This document shows, one piece after another, positions 32,591-43,847 of a stretch of 64,000 nucleotides of DNA. The stretch is from Emydura subglobosa (Eukaryota > Chordata > Testudines > Chelidae). The notes under the pieces were generated by a model. The model saw only the letters and a list, made by a program, of their open reading frames with translations, ran no database searches and had not been told where the DNA came from. Positions within the stretch are counted from its first letter, which is position 1; each line of letters starts with the position of its first letter. The position numbers and the translations under genes are program-made. The stretch lies in the NCBI GenBank assembly GCA_007922225.1, contig ML679966.1:52105583-52169582 (forward strand). Direction: 5' to 3'.

Positions 32591-34992
32591 ACATTTGCCA
32601 CAGAAATTTGTGTTCTCTGTGTAGTAACTGTTTCAAATGCTAACATTTTGCTGGTGACCACTGTAAAAGCAAAGAACTAATTAGCCCCCTTTTTCCTGTT
32701 CACTGAGTATTACAACTTCAAAATTCAACCAAGATGAACTTTTAAAATGTCCTGGGTTTGGAGAGGAATTAAAAGGGAAACAGCTTAAACTGTCAGTTTA
32801 ACATATCTTTAAATACACATGCTTTTTTACTAAAGTTCACTTTCGATCTGTATATATGAAGCTTTAATGAGATCTCAGGTAAAAGACAAAGTAGCATGAG
32901 ACAGATTTGACAGTGTGCGAGAAAGAGTGATTGTGAGAGCATCCACATGGAGGGTAGTTAATGAAAAGTACAAGCACTGAATTGCCATAAACTCCAAGAT
33001 AAAGATAAAATGGCAGTACAAATGTGATTAAAACTGTTTTAAAACCAACATTTATGTTTCCATACTTGGAATTCACATGTGAGAGAAAGAAAAATGAAAT
33101 ACTGAAAATATTTGGACCATTACATACCAGCATAGAATGCTACTCACTAGGATTTCTAATGTATTAATATGTAGACTGACATGCCTACAGTCAGACCTCT
33201 TGTATTTGGTTACTTTGGAGGAGCTCTTCTAAAGAAAAGGAGAACATTAGCTGGAAGAGTTTATAACACATACAATGCCATAGGAATGTCTTGTTCCTGA
33301 TATCCTTCCTCCCTCTCCCTGGACATATTTCTGAAATGCTGCCCTGATGCCATCAGCTATAAAATGATATTAAAGGACTAAATTATTTTGCAACTTAAAT
33401 GGTGATGTAATAGTAAGGCATACACAGAAGGGAGTGCTATGATCTTACATTTGATCACTGACATTTTCACAGTAGTTGAACTTTTTGGACAACCCACCAA
33501 TGTGTTACCCAGAGGTGGTAATTTCCAGCACTCTCTACCTGTACTTTCTTCCTGTATGGGTTGTTGTGGTATAGGGTCAGAGAATTTAGTTAGAGCCCTG
33601 TTTCCTACAGATCTGACTCTCTCTCTGCACTGCATTACAGGTGTTTGTACTATCTACAGTACTTTCAAAGAACATTGTCCCATTTATGTAACACATTTCA
33701 AAGTGAGTGCAACAATTAAAGTAGCGTTAACTTGAAACCACTTTGATATTTATTGGTTATGCAAAATGTACAGGGAAGGACATGGTGAGTAGGAAAAGCA
33801 ACTAATAGTAGGGCTTATTTTAAAGTCAGTGAGCAGGGGCAGCTTTATCTTACATATACCAGTTACTTTCCCTGCTTCAGCTCTCTATTTTCCCCCTTAG
33901 CAGGTGAGTTACAATGACTGTGCACCCACTGAATGCCATACACTATTTTACCTGTTTTATAGCTCACACGCTGCATTTAAAGTTCTCTCTAAAATTTTGA
34001 GATGTATTCTCTGTACTCAAAATGAGGAATACCACTGGAGTCAGTATATATTCCTAAAAACCTGATTTAACCTTTTAAGTGTGACAGCTATAATTTTCAC
34101 CACAAGAAGTCACCAATGTCTTTGTCCCATAATTTCTGATTAGAGGAAATCGACCATGAAAACATAGAAAATAAAGGCTAATTTTGATCTGCAGCTAAAA
34201 TGAACCAAGCTATGCTTGCCGTATCAGATTTGTTGATGCACTATTGGGTAATATAGATATATACTTTTTTTAGCTCCAGCCCTATATATATTTGCATCCC
34301 TGTAATTCTAATATGCAAATTTGTGCAAGGCTATTGGAACATACGGCCAGGTCAACTTATTGCAAATTCAACTTTTGTCAACAAGATGTTTAATATGCCA
34401 TTGCACTGTGAAACAGGGCATGTTGATTGCCTAATGATATTTTTTCCTATATCAATTTGCAAGTAATTTTTTTCCTTTAACTGTCAGCTCTAACACCTCA
34501 ACCGCAGATCTCAGACCACAGTTCAGGCTTGGCTTTTTTATTCTTTCTTTGTTTTTCTCACTTCCACCTCCAGTAACTCCAATTCTGCAGGTGAAATTAT
34601 TCATTTAGTTACACCCCCACTGTTTAGTGCAACCCCACTGTTCTCCACATTAGTCTCTCAGAAACACCTACAGAAGTAAATGCCTGTCCATGGGTTTACA
34701 CAGGTGTGACTAATTGACCCTGTAACTGCAGTCTAGTAAGAGTCTGTTCATGATGCTCAATAAGGAACAGAATGCAACTCAAACCCTTGCTGCCTTGGCT
34801 CGGCAGTGTTAGAAGCAGCAAAAAGTAAAAGATTTACTTTAGACACAGAGTTAAACAGCCATGACTGAATCCACAGAGAGCACATCCGTTACGTAGGAAG
34901 GTGCCATTTTTACAGACACTTTTTAGAGTAGAATTATACCTTTAAAGCTTTTTCAATAGAGGGAGGATTTCAGGCACTCAATGAGCCCAGTA
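32591..34992. other. No classified feature
   Basis: AT-rich sequence with an octamer-like ATGCAAAT at 34312-34319 that has no context to make it regulatory. Frames of 85-98 codons near 33378-33735 overlap on opposite strands and have no domain features. Confidence 0.4.
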
Positions 34993-35395
34993 GTTGTTAT
35001 TTATTTGTATTATCATTCACCAGAGCTCCCATTGTGCTAGATGCTGTACAAATACAGAAGAAAAAGATAGATTAAAAGCTCTTCGGGGCAGGGACTAAGT
35101 AGAAGTAACAACAGATGGATACAGTCAGCTTGAAAGGGAGTACATGGAAACAATAAGACAATATTGCTTAGCACAATAGGTAGTGATATCAGCACACCAG
35201 TGGCCTAACCATTGTCAAGTTTTTTGTAGGCATCATAGCAAAGGAGAGATTTAAGGAAGGATTTGAAGATGGATAACGAGGTAGCTTGAGATTGTTTATG
35301 GGCAGCTCCTCCCAACCTGAGGGGCAGTCTTGGAGAAAGGTACTCTTTTGAATATTTAACCAGTGGGCATTGGCAACAGTTAGACAAAACGAGTC

Positions 35396-36332
35396 ACACG
35401 AGTTTTAAAGGGATGTGTATTTACCTCAAATTCACATATAAACCATAAACAGAGTCCTCAGACAGTGAAGGACTGGGAGGATGAAAGGTGGGGGGACAAA
35501 GGAGATCTGCATTTCAGTAAACAGGGATGATAAAAAAACAACAGAAATTTTCACCAGGAGACTTCATGGTGCCTGGCTGTCTGCTGGAAAGAACTTTTAC
35601 CAAGAAAAATCACTCAAGAGCTTGAATTTCAAAGGGAGAAAATAAACTATGAAAGTGAGAGGCAAACACCCCAAGATACCTCTCTGTCCCTCTCTTTGCA
35701 CCTACGATGAAAAAAGAAAGCTATTGGACTTGGGTGAGGTCCTGACCAAAAAGGTCATTCATTATGGCTGATAGGAGTACGTGGAAAAGAACTTTGCTTT
35801 AAAGCAAGCCTAATTTGTTATGTTTTAGCATCAGAAAGTGTTTTATCTTTATTTTTCTTGAAACTGTTTCTAACTGTAATGCCTATACTTGAATTCATTT
35901 AAAATCTTATCTTTTACTGTTTAATCAAATCCAGGGTGTTTAAGCGAAACTGTTTGGGTAACTCTATTAAAGCTGGTAAGCTTTTATGTGTTGTACCCTT
36001 AGAGGGACAACAGACCTAATATATCTGGGCTGTCCAGGAAAGGGCTGGCAGATCAGAATACATGGTTTGGGGTAAAAATTTGGGACTCTGAGTGTGTTGG
36101 GGTTACCCTGCAAATAGTAGATAAGGCAAGTGGGAGCCAGGGGGTGGCTGGTGTTTGCTGACAGGCTGCTGAGATCAGAGGTTCTGGACCAGGGCTGTGG
36201 TTGCACGCAGACCCTCGGGAAGTAAATTCTATGCTAACAGGCTGTTCGTGAGCAACTCAGGGGAAAGCTACAACAGCAAAGCATTGTGAGGCACCACCTC
36301 ACTAATCTGGATTGCACCCAGGAAAGTAACAA
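35396..36332. repeat. Insertion inside the L2 3' UTR, LTR-like
   Basis: This text breaks the L2 UTR. It contains AAAGCTGGTAAGCTTTTATG, GAGGGACAACAGACCTAATA, 'TATCTGGGCTGTCCAGGAAA' and GGGTTACCCTGCAAATAG, phrases I associate with an LTR repeat of turtle genomes. The exact ends and target duplication could not be fixed, so element type and orientation stay open. No coding frames of note. Confidence 0.4.
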
Positions 36333-36425
36333 GGGGTGACATTGTCAAAGTGACATGCTAGAAGAATTACCTATGATCTTTGCAGCAGCAGTTTTAATGA
36401 AATGAGTGAGGCAAGACTGCATTTG

Positions 36426-37563
36426 TCAGGCCAGAGTAAAGGATGTTGCAGTAACTAAGATGCAAGACTGTGACAGTGTCGACAAGAGTTTTAGCTGTTT
36501 GGATGGATAGGAAAGGCTGAATTTAGAGATGTGATGCAAAAAGAATCTGCAAGATTTAGACATAGCCTGGGTGTGAGGACCTAAAGGGATATCTGAATTA
36601 AAGAGAACACCCAGATTATGAGCTTGGGTCACAAGCAGGACGGTGGTGTTGTCCACAGTGATTGAGAAAGGAGGTGAGCAGGGGGAGTATTTGAAAGCGG
36701 GGGGAGGAGGGGGGATCAAGAGCTCTTTTAGCCATGCGGTGCTAGAGCTAATGGCTAGATATCCACAGGCATATGTCAGATATCCAGGCCAAGACTTTAT
36801 TTTGGACAGAAGCAGAGGGGTCCAGATCAGAAAGAGAGACTGACGAGTTGTTAGCATAGAGACAGTGATTGAATTTGTGTCTGTGGATGAGATTATAATA
36901 AGGGTGTATTAGGCAATAAGGTGTAAAGGGGAAAGAGATGGGACCCAAGGACAGAGCCCTGTGGAACCCTCACAGAAAGCAGGAGAGGAACTGAGGAAGA
37001 TCCTCTGAAGGATATGCTGATTCAGTGATTAGAGAGATATGAGGAGAACCAGGGGAGGGCAGAGTCATGGATGTGACAGGAGGACAAGATTTCAAGAAGA
37101 GCAAAGCTGACTGTGTCGAAGATGGCCAACATATCAAGGAGTATGAGGAATGAATACTGGTTCTGAACTTTGTCTAGGAAGCATTCATTAGCGACTTTGG
37201 GAAGAGCAGTTTCAGTGGAGTGCAAAGGGTGAAAGCTGGATCAGAGAGGAACTCCAGACTGATCACAAACTGCTTATTCAATTAACTTAGATGAAATGGA
37301 GAAGGGAGATGGGATGGTAGCTGGGAGAGGCAAGTGCAGTCAAGAGTAGTTTTTTTGTGTTTTGTTTTTAAGATGGGAGAGGCTATATCATGCTTATATT
37401 GTGAAGGAAAAGAGCCACACACAAAAAGGTAGGCTAAAGAAAAAAGAGTAAGAGAGGCAATGAGAGTGGGTGTAAAATGTAGATCAAGATATGGGATGGA
37501 GTCCCTGTAGCAAATGGAGGAGGTAGAGGAGGAAAGCCAATGAGAAACTTCTGCATCTAACAC
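36426..37563 (-). pseudogene. L2 reverse transcriptase, broken
   Basis: Minus-strand frames in order: 37563-37282 (PILKTKHKK, the 'P.LKK...D..NYRPIS' block), 37225-37022 (HSTETALPKVANECFL; 'LLDMLAIFDTVSFALLEILS'; WFSSYLSNH), 36948-36748 (PISFPFTPY; YANNSS; SDICLWISSH) and 36857-36426 (PPAFKYSPC; ITVDNTTVLLVTQAHNLGVL; SDIPLGPHTQAMSKSCRFFL). These match the L2 RT order. The catalytic YADD has become YANN (36844-36858), so both metal-binding aspartates after Ala are lost. Frame changes separate each piece. Confidence 0.8.
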
Positions 37564-37740
37564 AGGAGGAGGGAAGAATTGTAGAAAAGGAGTGCCACCA
37601 TGTATTTGATCAATTCTCTTCGAAAAAAAATCAGTATGATCCTGTGCAAGGAGAGATGGAGAAGCAGGAGGGGGGACAGTTTGAGGAGTGAATCAAAGGT
37701 GGGAAAAAGACATCCAGGATTGTAAGCATGAGATTAAATT

Positions 37741-38100
37741 AAATTGAATAAAAAGAGTTGTTTATCAAAACTGAAGGAGAAAATTGGATCCATTCGTAGA
37801 GAAGGAAGTCAGTCTGGTCAGGAGTTATTCAAACAGCAAGTAAGGCAAAGAGCACAATTAAAAACAAAAAAACAAGGGGGGGGAAAAAAAAGCAAAATGA
37901 CTTATCTGTTTAATCATCCTGGGATTGAGTACAGGATCTATTTAACTAGCCAGCATCAGTCACAGATCCTCCAAGAGGCATTAGGGGAGTGCCAGTGGGC
38001 TCATCAGCAAGTGGGTCAGTCACTCCTAAAAACTAGCATCAAACTCCATCACTAATGCACATTCAAACAGAAATGTGCGCAGTAGCGAGCTAGCCAAACA
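37741..38100. other. No recognisable feature
   Basis: A 103-codon plus-strand frame (37744-38055) is Lys/Gln-rich and has no domain. An A-rich tract lies at 37858-37896. Nothing else is supported. Confidence 0.35.
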
Positions 38101-38109
38101 TTAAGATGG

Positions 38110-39330
38110 AGGGTGGAAACCACAAAACTAACTAGGTGTCTCAGACCAGATTAAATCACCCACTATGATCCAAAAGACTCATATTGAGCCCAGTAGGTGC
38201 CTAATTTCCCTTAACAGCTAAATGTTACAGCAAACGTTCTCTAGGCACTTCAGTTTTTGCGTCTTAGCACGGTTGCTGCTACCTCACTCTACATGTCCAG
38301 ATGCCTGTCCTCTGCCTAAGCCTGAGAGTGATTCATGAACCAAGGGAAGACACATGTTCGACCACCTAACTCACCCAAGGGGCCCAATCCAGTAAGTGCC
38401 TTCTGAGCACACCTGCCGGATCAGTCCCATTCAGAAGCCAGCAAGAGGATGTGATGGTGGTACCCACCTTATGACTTTTAGCCAGTGGTTAGGGTACTCA
38501 CCTAGTATATAGGAGGACCAGGTGCAATTTCCCCATCCCTGCTAGAGGAGGAAGAAAGGGGTTTCCCACTTCTCATAGACTGCTGTAAGCACGGAGCTAT
38601 ATGATATTGTAATGTGGGCACCCTCAGTCTTGCCTGTTGAAGCTGTCCCACTGCGCATAACTAAAGAGGGGTTGGGGGGAAAAAAGAGAGAGAATATGAC
38701 TGCACCTGGGGATTAGGGCACCAAACCCAGGGGCAGGAGATGCTGGGTTATGTTCCCCTGCTCCAATCGCTTTATCCATGGTGGAACAGTTTCAACAGGA
38801 GAGATTGAGAGACAGACACGAATATCCCATAGCTCAGTGCTTAGAACACTCTCCCGAGACATGGGAGGCCCCTTTTCCCTCTCTGTTAGGGAGGATGGAA
38901 TTGAATGTGGGTCTCTCACATCCAAGATGAGTACTCTAACCACTAGACAAAAAGTTATCAAATGGGCACCACCACTTCTTCCTCCTCTGGCAATTTATTT
39001 GTAAAGCAGGACAAGTGTAATTCATTTCTGCATGACACTATATAGGTGCCTAAGCCAAGAGAGGAGATCCCATGGATTGCTAGCAGAGGAAAGTGCTTCC
39101 CTGCAGCCTGGATTTAGAGTCCTATCTCTGAGAAAGGAATGGGACACATCTCCCCCTGGCAGGCTTCAGTGGGGGAGCCTCTTAGTATGCTGGTTTTTGT
39201 GAATCATGCCCCTCTCTCTCCACTCATTGTATAGGAAGCCTAGGCACCTAACTCAGCTTTGTGTATCCAGTATTATTCCTGTGATTTTCTAGGCATCTAA
39301 AAAGTTGGGCACCATGCTGCTCACTGTTGC
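38110..39330. mobile_element. Large foldback repeat with SINE-like arms
   Basis: Inner arms: GCCAGTGGTTAGGGTACTCA (38481-38500, continuing to 38520) and the reverse complement of 'GAGTACTCTAACCACTAG' (38929-38946), with flanking GGAGGACC/GGGTCTCTC also paired. A further pair is GTTGAAGCTGTCCCACTG near 38637 and CATGGTGGAACAGTTTCAAC near 38778. Outer text on both sides repeats the phrase CTAGGCA(C/T)(T/C)T and 'TAGGTGCCTAA'. The arm resembles a tRNA-derived SINE head (AGTGGTTAG...). It looks like a non-autonomous foldback transposon of about 1.2 kb. The ends are approximate. Confidence 0.5.
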
Positions 39331-39449
39331 AATGCCAAGTCCCTTCTGGGATTCTACACTGAATAGTCAGCAGAGCATGGTGCTACCATTATACAAGAGA
39401 CAAAGCACAACAGATAGGAGACTGAGACAGGCGAATTTCAAGTACTCAA

Positions 39450-39967
39450 TTTTTGACACTGGTGCAACTGCAGCTGGAATAGTGTGTACACTTTGGGAGT
39501 CAACAATTCAATACAGATGTTGATAAATTAGATTGGGTTCAGAGAAGAGCTAGGAGAATGATTAAAGGATTAAAAAATGCCTTCTGGTGAGATTTTCAAG
39601 GAACTCAATCTATTTAGTTTAACAAAGAAGGTTAAGGGATAATGATTAAAGTCTGGAACAAATATTTGATAATAAGCTTGTCAATTTAGCACAGAAAGGT
39701 ATAACAATCTAATGACTGGAAACTGAAACTAGAAAATTCAGACTGGAAATAAGACATATCTTTTTGACAGGGAGTAATTAACTACTGGAAAAATTTGCCA
39801 AGAATTGTGGTCGATTCTCCATCATTGACCATTTTTAAATTAAGATTGTATGTTTTTCTAAAAGATATGCTCTAGAAATTATTGGGAGAAGTTCTTCTGT
39901 ATAACACAGACTATAGTTCAGACTTGATGATCATAATGGCCCCTTGTGGCTTTGGATTCTATGAATT
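39450..39967 (+). mobile_element. CR1 3' part (RT C-terminus and 3' UTR)
   Basis: The start reads VHFGSQQFNTDVDKLDWVQ-like then RRARRMIKGLKN (39500-39575), the conserved end of the CR1 ORF2. The 3' UTR has 'TTTGACAGGGAGTAATTAAC', ACTGGAAAAATTTGCCAAGA, TCCATCATTGACC, 'GACTTGATGATCATAATGGCC' and the terminal GGATTCTATGAAT. It is 5' truncated and dead. Confidence 0.85.
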
Positions 39968-40247
39968 TCTCTTCAGACAAACTTTTGCACAGTAATTTGA
40001 ATTCCCACAATCTCATGGGATTGTAAAAGCTAATTTGTTTTTGTGCTTTTGTTTGCTTTTTGTGAAGCTAATTTGAATTCTCACAACTTCATGGGATTGT
40101 AAAATTCCTCTGAACATTTAAGAAAAAAGGTCTCATGAGTTGTGTAGTGTGTTGGCTCACAGCTTCAAATGCAACAAGAATAGTGGGATGGTTTTTTGGC
40201 ACCTCAATTCTGGTCTCACCTCACATCTAGAACCCAAGTTCTACTCT

Positions 40248-40483
40248 GAGGTTTGATCTATACTAACAAGTAGCATCAATCCAGCTATATCACTCAGGGG
40301 TGTGAAAAATCCACAATGTAGTTAAATCAACCTAACCTCTGGCATAGACAGTGCTCTTCCGTCAACCTAGCTATTGCCTTTCAGGGAGGTGGATTACTTA
40401 TGTCCATGGAAGAACCCTTCCCATTGGCATAGGTAGTGTTTACATTGAAGCACTGCAGTATTCATATGTAGACAAGCGCTTAG
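40248..40483 (+). mobile_element. Short TIR element (copy 2), family shared with 4.5 kb
   Basis: Left end GGTTTGATCTATACTAACAA; right end CATATGTAGACAAGCGCTTA, which reversed is TAAGCGCTTGTCTACATATG. The termini are inverted with divergence. The interior shares colinear blocks with 4533-4783 (ATAGACAG, GTCAACCTAGCTAT, TTCAGGGAGGTGGATTACTT, GCATAGGTA, ACATTGAAGCACTGCAG). Non-coding, non-autonomous DNA transposon. Confidence 0.65.
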
Positions 40484-40490
40484 TCATAAA

Positions 40491-43020
40491 CAAGAAAGGC
40501 AAAGTAGGATGAGGGAATGGTTGCACTGCCACTGCATGTGGTGTTCCTAAAAGGTGGTAAAAGGAGGATTTTTAGGCACCAGGGGTGTAAAGTCAAGACC
40601 TTTTGCCAGCACTAGTTTCACAATAAAATATTTAACTTAGAAAGATCAGTTTGATTGCAGTCCTAGAAATGGGTTATAAGGCAGTGTTATTTGTCTAAAT
40701 GTCTTTCCTCATCTCTTGAAATAGCCAGAGGAATCTCTCAAGTGTGTCTCCTTTCAGGGTTAAAAAAAAGCAATTCTTCTATAAGAGCTACATATTACTA
40801 GTATTATTTATTAAAACATGTTAAGGACAGACACTGAGGCTATTTTGAGCCCCAGTTTAATCTGTAAGAACAGATCTGGAGAGAGGATTAAAAGACTTCC
40901 CCGTCAAAGAAGAGGTCAGCCAAGAAAACTACTTTAAAATATTTGTAAAAATCCATTCTATCCAGAATAGAAATTTGAGTAAAGAGCGGCTGAAGCCAAT
41001 GACATCTGCTTTGCAATAAAAAGATGCAATTAAAATCAGAGTTAAAATGCTTTTTCTGGTAGCTCTAAATAAAGAGAAATCTGCCACTGCTTTATGTGTC
41101 TGAATTCATGAAAACAGATAGCCTGGAAGCAATCTGGGATTTAAAAAAAAAAAAAAAATGCTGTTTCTTTGTTCCTTCATCCTGTAGATATCAAATTTCT
41201 AATGGCCTAAGATTACAAGCAAAAGTGTTCCTGACCTGTTCAGAAACCACTTAGAACACAAGAATCCACCTGCTCTAATTCCTCATTTCAAAGAGCCATC
41301 CTTAGTTCATTGTTAATAGTCTTTTCTGGGAGGAAGAATATCACCATTGTTTTATTTAAATCCAATAGAAATTTTAAATGAATGTGGTCTTATTCAATTC
41401 CTGCAGAAACTGGCTGCAATTTATTTTTGACATGTTAACATTTACTACATCTGTTTAAAGGATGGGATCATTAGCACAGCAAAGACTGTGTGCTTGATTA
41501 ATTGCCAGGCTTCTGTTGATAACGTGCACAATGAAAAGAAAGGCCCAGAATTAATCCTTGCAGAACAATCTGATGAATAAGAAAATTTTTTTATTATAAA
41601 ACATTTTGCTTTCTTTCAGTGAACTATTGTTCAAGATTCTCTGAGAGTATTAAGACTATCAAAAGGGAATTTAGTGAAACATAATATCTAAGTTATGATC
41701 CATTATGCCAAAAATATTTTTCACAGATCCATTGTAAACACACTTCACATCTAGAATTAGAGTAAAGTGCACCTTGAAGATAAATAATCTCTTCATAGCA
41801 ATTCTTAAAGTATTATTTTAATGCACCAACTTTTTAAATGGAAAACACCATGTTTTCCAAAAAGAAGGACTTGCTACTTAAATTACTGAATCTCCCCACT
41901 TTTAATCTTTTTGAAAGCGGGAGAATCTTTGAAAAAGTGGGTTTGAAATTTTTCAAAAATCCAGAGTAATAATATCTAACTTCTAAGAATGACTAGGAAT
42001 TTCAAACCATTGGCATCTTATCTATAGAAACTTTAACTGGAAATGGTTAACATATCAAAATAATCCCACAATGCAAAATAAGAATACAGAGTCAATTTAG
42101 AGGATCAACTATACATCCACAGCCTCACTTGAGAAATCCAGACAATAGATTTGTGAATTGCAAACTAAGATAAGGATCAACTCTCAGCAAGAACAAAGGT
42201 TAAACACATTGTACTGTATCCTCCAGACAGTTGCTCTAGAGGACTGAAAGTAGTCCAAATGAAAATTTGGAATACGCAAACAAAGTTACCCATAGAGATC
42301 CATCTGCTCAAGTTATTTGTTAATTGCTTTGTAAGGTGTATGGCAAGCCTGAGGTGAATTGATCCTGCTCAACAGATGGAGGCCAATTTTCTATTATCTT
42401 CAGATTCCTCTTGGTGAACCTGAGTTTGCTGTGAATGGCCTAGGGCCTTCTTCAGTCTGATCCTGGTGAAGCTTTGCTATTCATTGAGGTCTGGACTCAG
42501 CACAAATTTATAAGAAAATCATCTTGCAAAGGTCATAATGTTCAATTATATTAACGTACCTGAGAACACATACTACAAACATCAGTAGGTCTTTGTGGAA
42601 AAATATGATACTACAAACGTATTATACTACTTATTAAAGAGGAACAATACAGATCGGAAAATATAACTTTCCATTACACAGATGATAATAAAAAAGGAAG
42701 GGAAAATGATTAAGACAAATAGTTTCAACTCTTAGTGGGTCACATCAATAATTAAACAAATTTATTCTGTCATACAAGTTAGTAACATTACAAAACCAGG
42801 ACAATATAAAAGGGCAAAGAATGGATATATTTTATGACTGCAAAAATATAAAAGTTACAGCTGATTGATGCTTCCATTCTCTGCAGAAGGGAGTAGATTA
42901 GCAGGATGATAGAATTTCTGTTTTTTTAGTTTGCTTTAAAAAAATAATCTAGGAAATTACACACAAAAGCTGTGATCAGAACATCATGTTAGTGAAGTCA
43001 AGCACTCGAAATTTAGGGAA
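40491..43020. other. No classified feature
   Basis: AT-rich DNA with an A16 run at 41143-41158 and T/A-rich stretches. No frame, repeat terminus or RNA gene could be supported. Confidence 0.4.
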
Positions 43021-43027
43021 GGCCAAA

Positions 43028-43292
43028 ATTAGAGTTGTCTGTACAACATTAATTTGGCTCGTGTATGCATTATGACACCATCTTTAATTACATGATCACA
43101 TACAGACAGATAAACACCTACTTCACTGTATAACTCTGATTCATCCCCTGAGCACAGTCCATTTGGTACACTGTGGAAAAAATAGTAGATGATTATGTAA
43201 TTAAATCTATCACGATACATATTAACAAGAGGATGAAATTAAGGTTGCACAGACAACCTTAAATTTTTGCTTGACTTTGCAACCTTAATTTC
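43028..43292. mobile_element. Foldback repeat built of a self-complementary unit
   Basis: Arm 43028-43055 (TTAGAGTTGTCTGTACAACA...) pairs with 43235-43260. The latter is itself a hairpin (TTAAGGTTG / CAACCTTAA). In addition GAAATTAAGGTTGCA (43235-43249) is a perfect 15-bp inverted match to TGCAACCTTAATTTC (43278-43292). There are thus three copies of one palindromic unit. It is non-coding and MITE-like. Confidence 0.6.
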
Positions 43293-43304
43293 CTTTTAAC
43301 ATTG

Positions 43305-43847
43305 TGTAACAGGGCCTGGCTCTGTAGTGCCCCCTTATAGGAAAAGCTGGCATTACTCACTCTGTCATGGGATCTCTGACAGTCCATTGCCACCTCTCAC
43401 AGGTCCAGTGCAGTGGTGTTTTTGCCCTATGGCTAAGGCACATTTGAGTCCCACTCCTTCCAAGGCACTGAAGCTCAAAATATAAAGGAATGAACTCAAA
43501 ATGAGGAGTATCCAAGAAGTCTTTGGCAGTAGTCCATTTTCTTCTCAGGGCTTGTCTTCAGACAGCCAGTACTTTTAGTCAGTCTTGCTGGGCCCGGTTA
43601 CCCCATCCATGGGGAGACTCATCCAGGCAGCAAGCTGCTTCAGACTTATGGCTGAAACCAATCTTCCCTTACCAAAGGAGAAGCAAAACTCTTCTATTCT
43701 TCCTCATCAATCCCAGACTGAGTTGGGTCTCCTCATTTTAACAGCCTTCTCCACTCTTGACATCTAATACAGCTGTAGTGGGGACAATTGAATCGAGAGG
43801 CCCTCATTAATTCCCTCCTTGCCAGGGTGGGGGGCCTGTATGCTCCA
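43305..43847 (-). repeat. LTR-like repeat
   Basis: Bounded by TGTAACAGGG (43305) and GTATGCTCCA (43847), that is TG...CA. Read on the minus strand, it contains 'CTTGCTTCTCC'-like GAGTTTTGCTTCTCCTTTGG, AGTACTGGCTGTCTGAAGAC and the end GCACTACAGAGCCAGGCCCT, phrases that I recall from a turtle LTR family. The minus orientation is chosen for that reason. It abuts the CR1 3' end at 43848 directly. No internal retroviral genes are present. Confidence 0.45.

Larger units (their letters stand above)
34993..37740 (-). mobile_element. L2-type LINE, minus strand, interrupted
   Basis: The minus-strand 3' end at about 34993 reads GCACAATGGGAGCTCTGGTG, then 'ATAATACAAATAAATAAC', typical of an L2 tail. The 3' UTR occupies 34993-35395 and resumes at about 36333. 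The RT lies at 36426-37563. About 940 bp of foreign sequence separates the two UTR parts. The element is 5' truncated within or before the RT fingers near 37740. It is the only L2 copy I can assign firmly, and it is more diverged than the CR1 copies. Confidence 0.8.

Noticed and set aside
34312..34319. Octamer ATGCAAAT as an Oct-factor site
   Set aside because: An 8-mer in AT-rich DNA is expected by chance and nothing nearby suggests a promoter.
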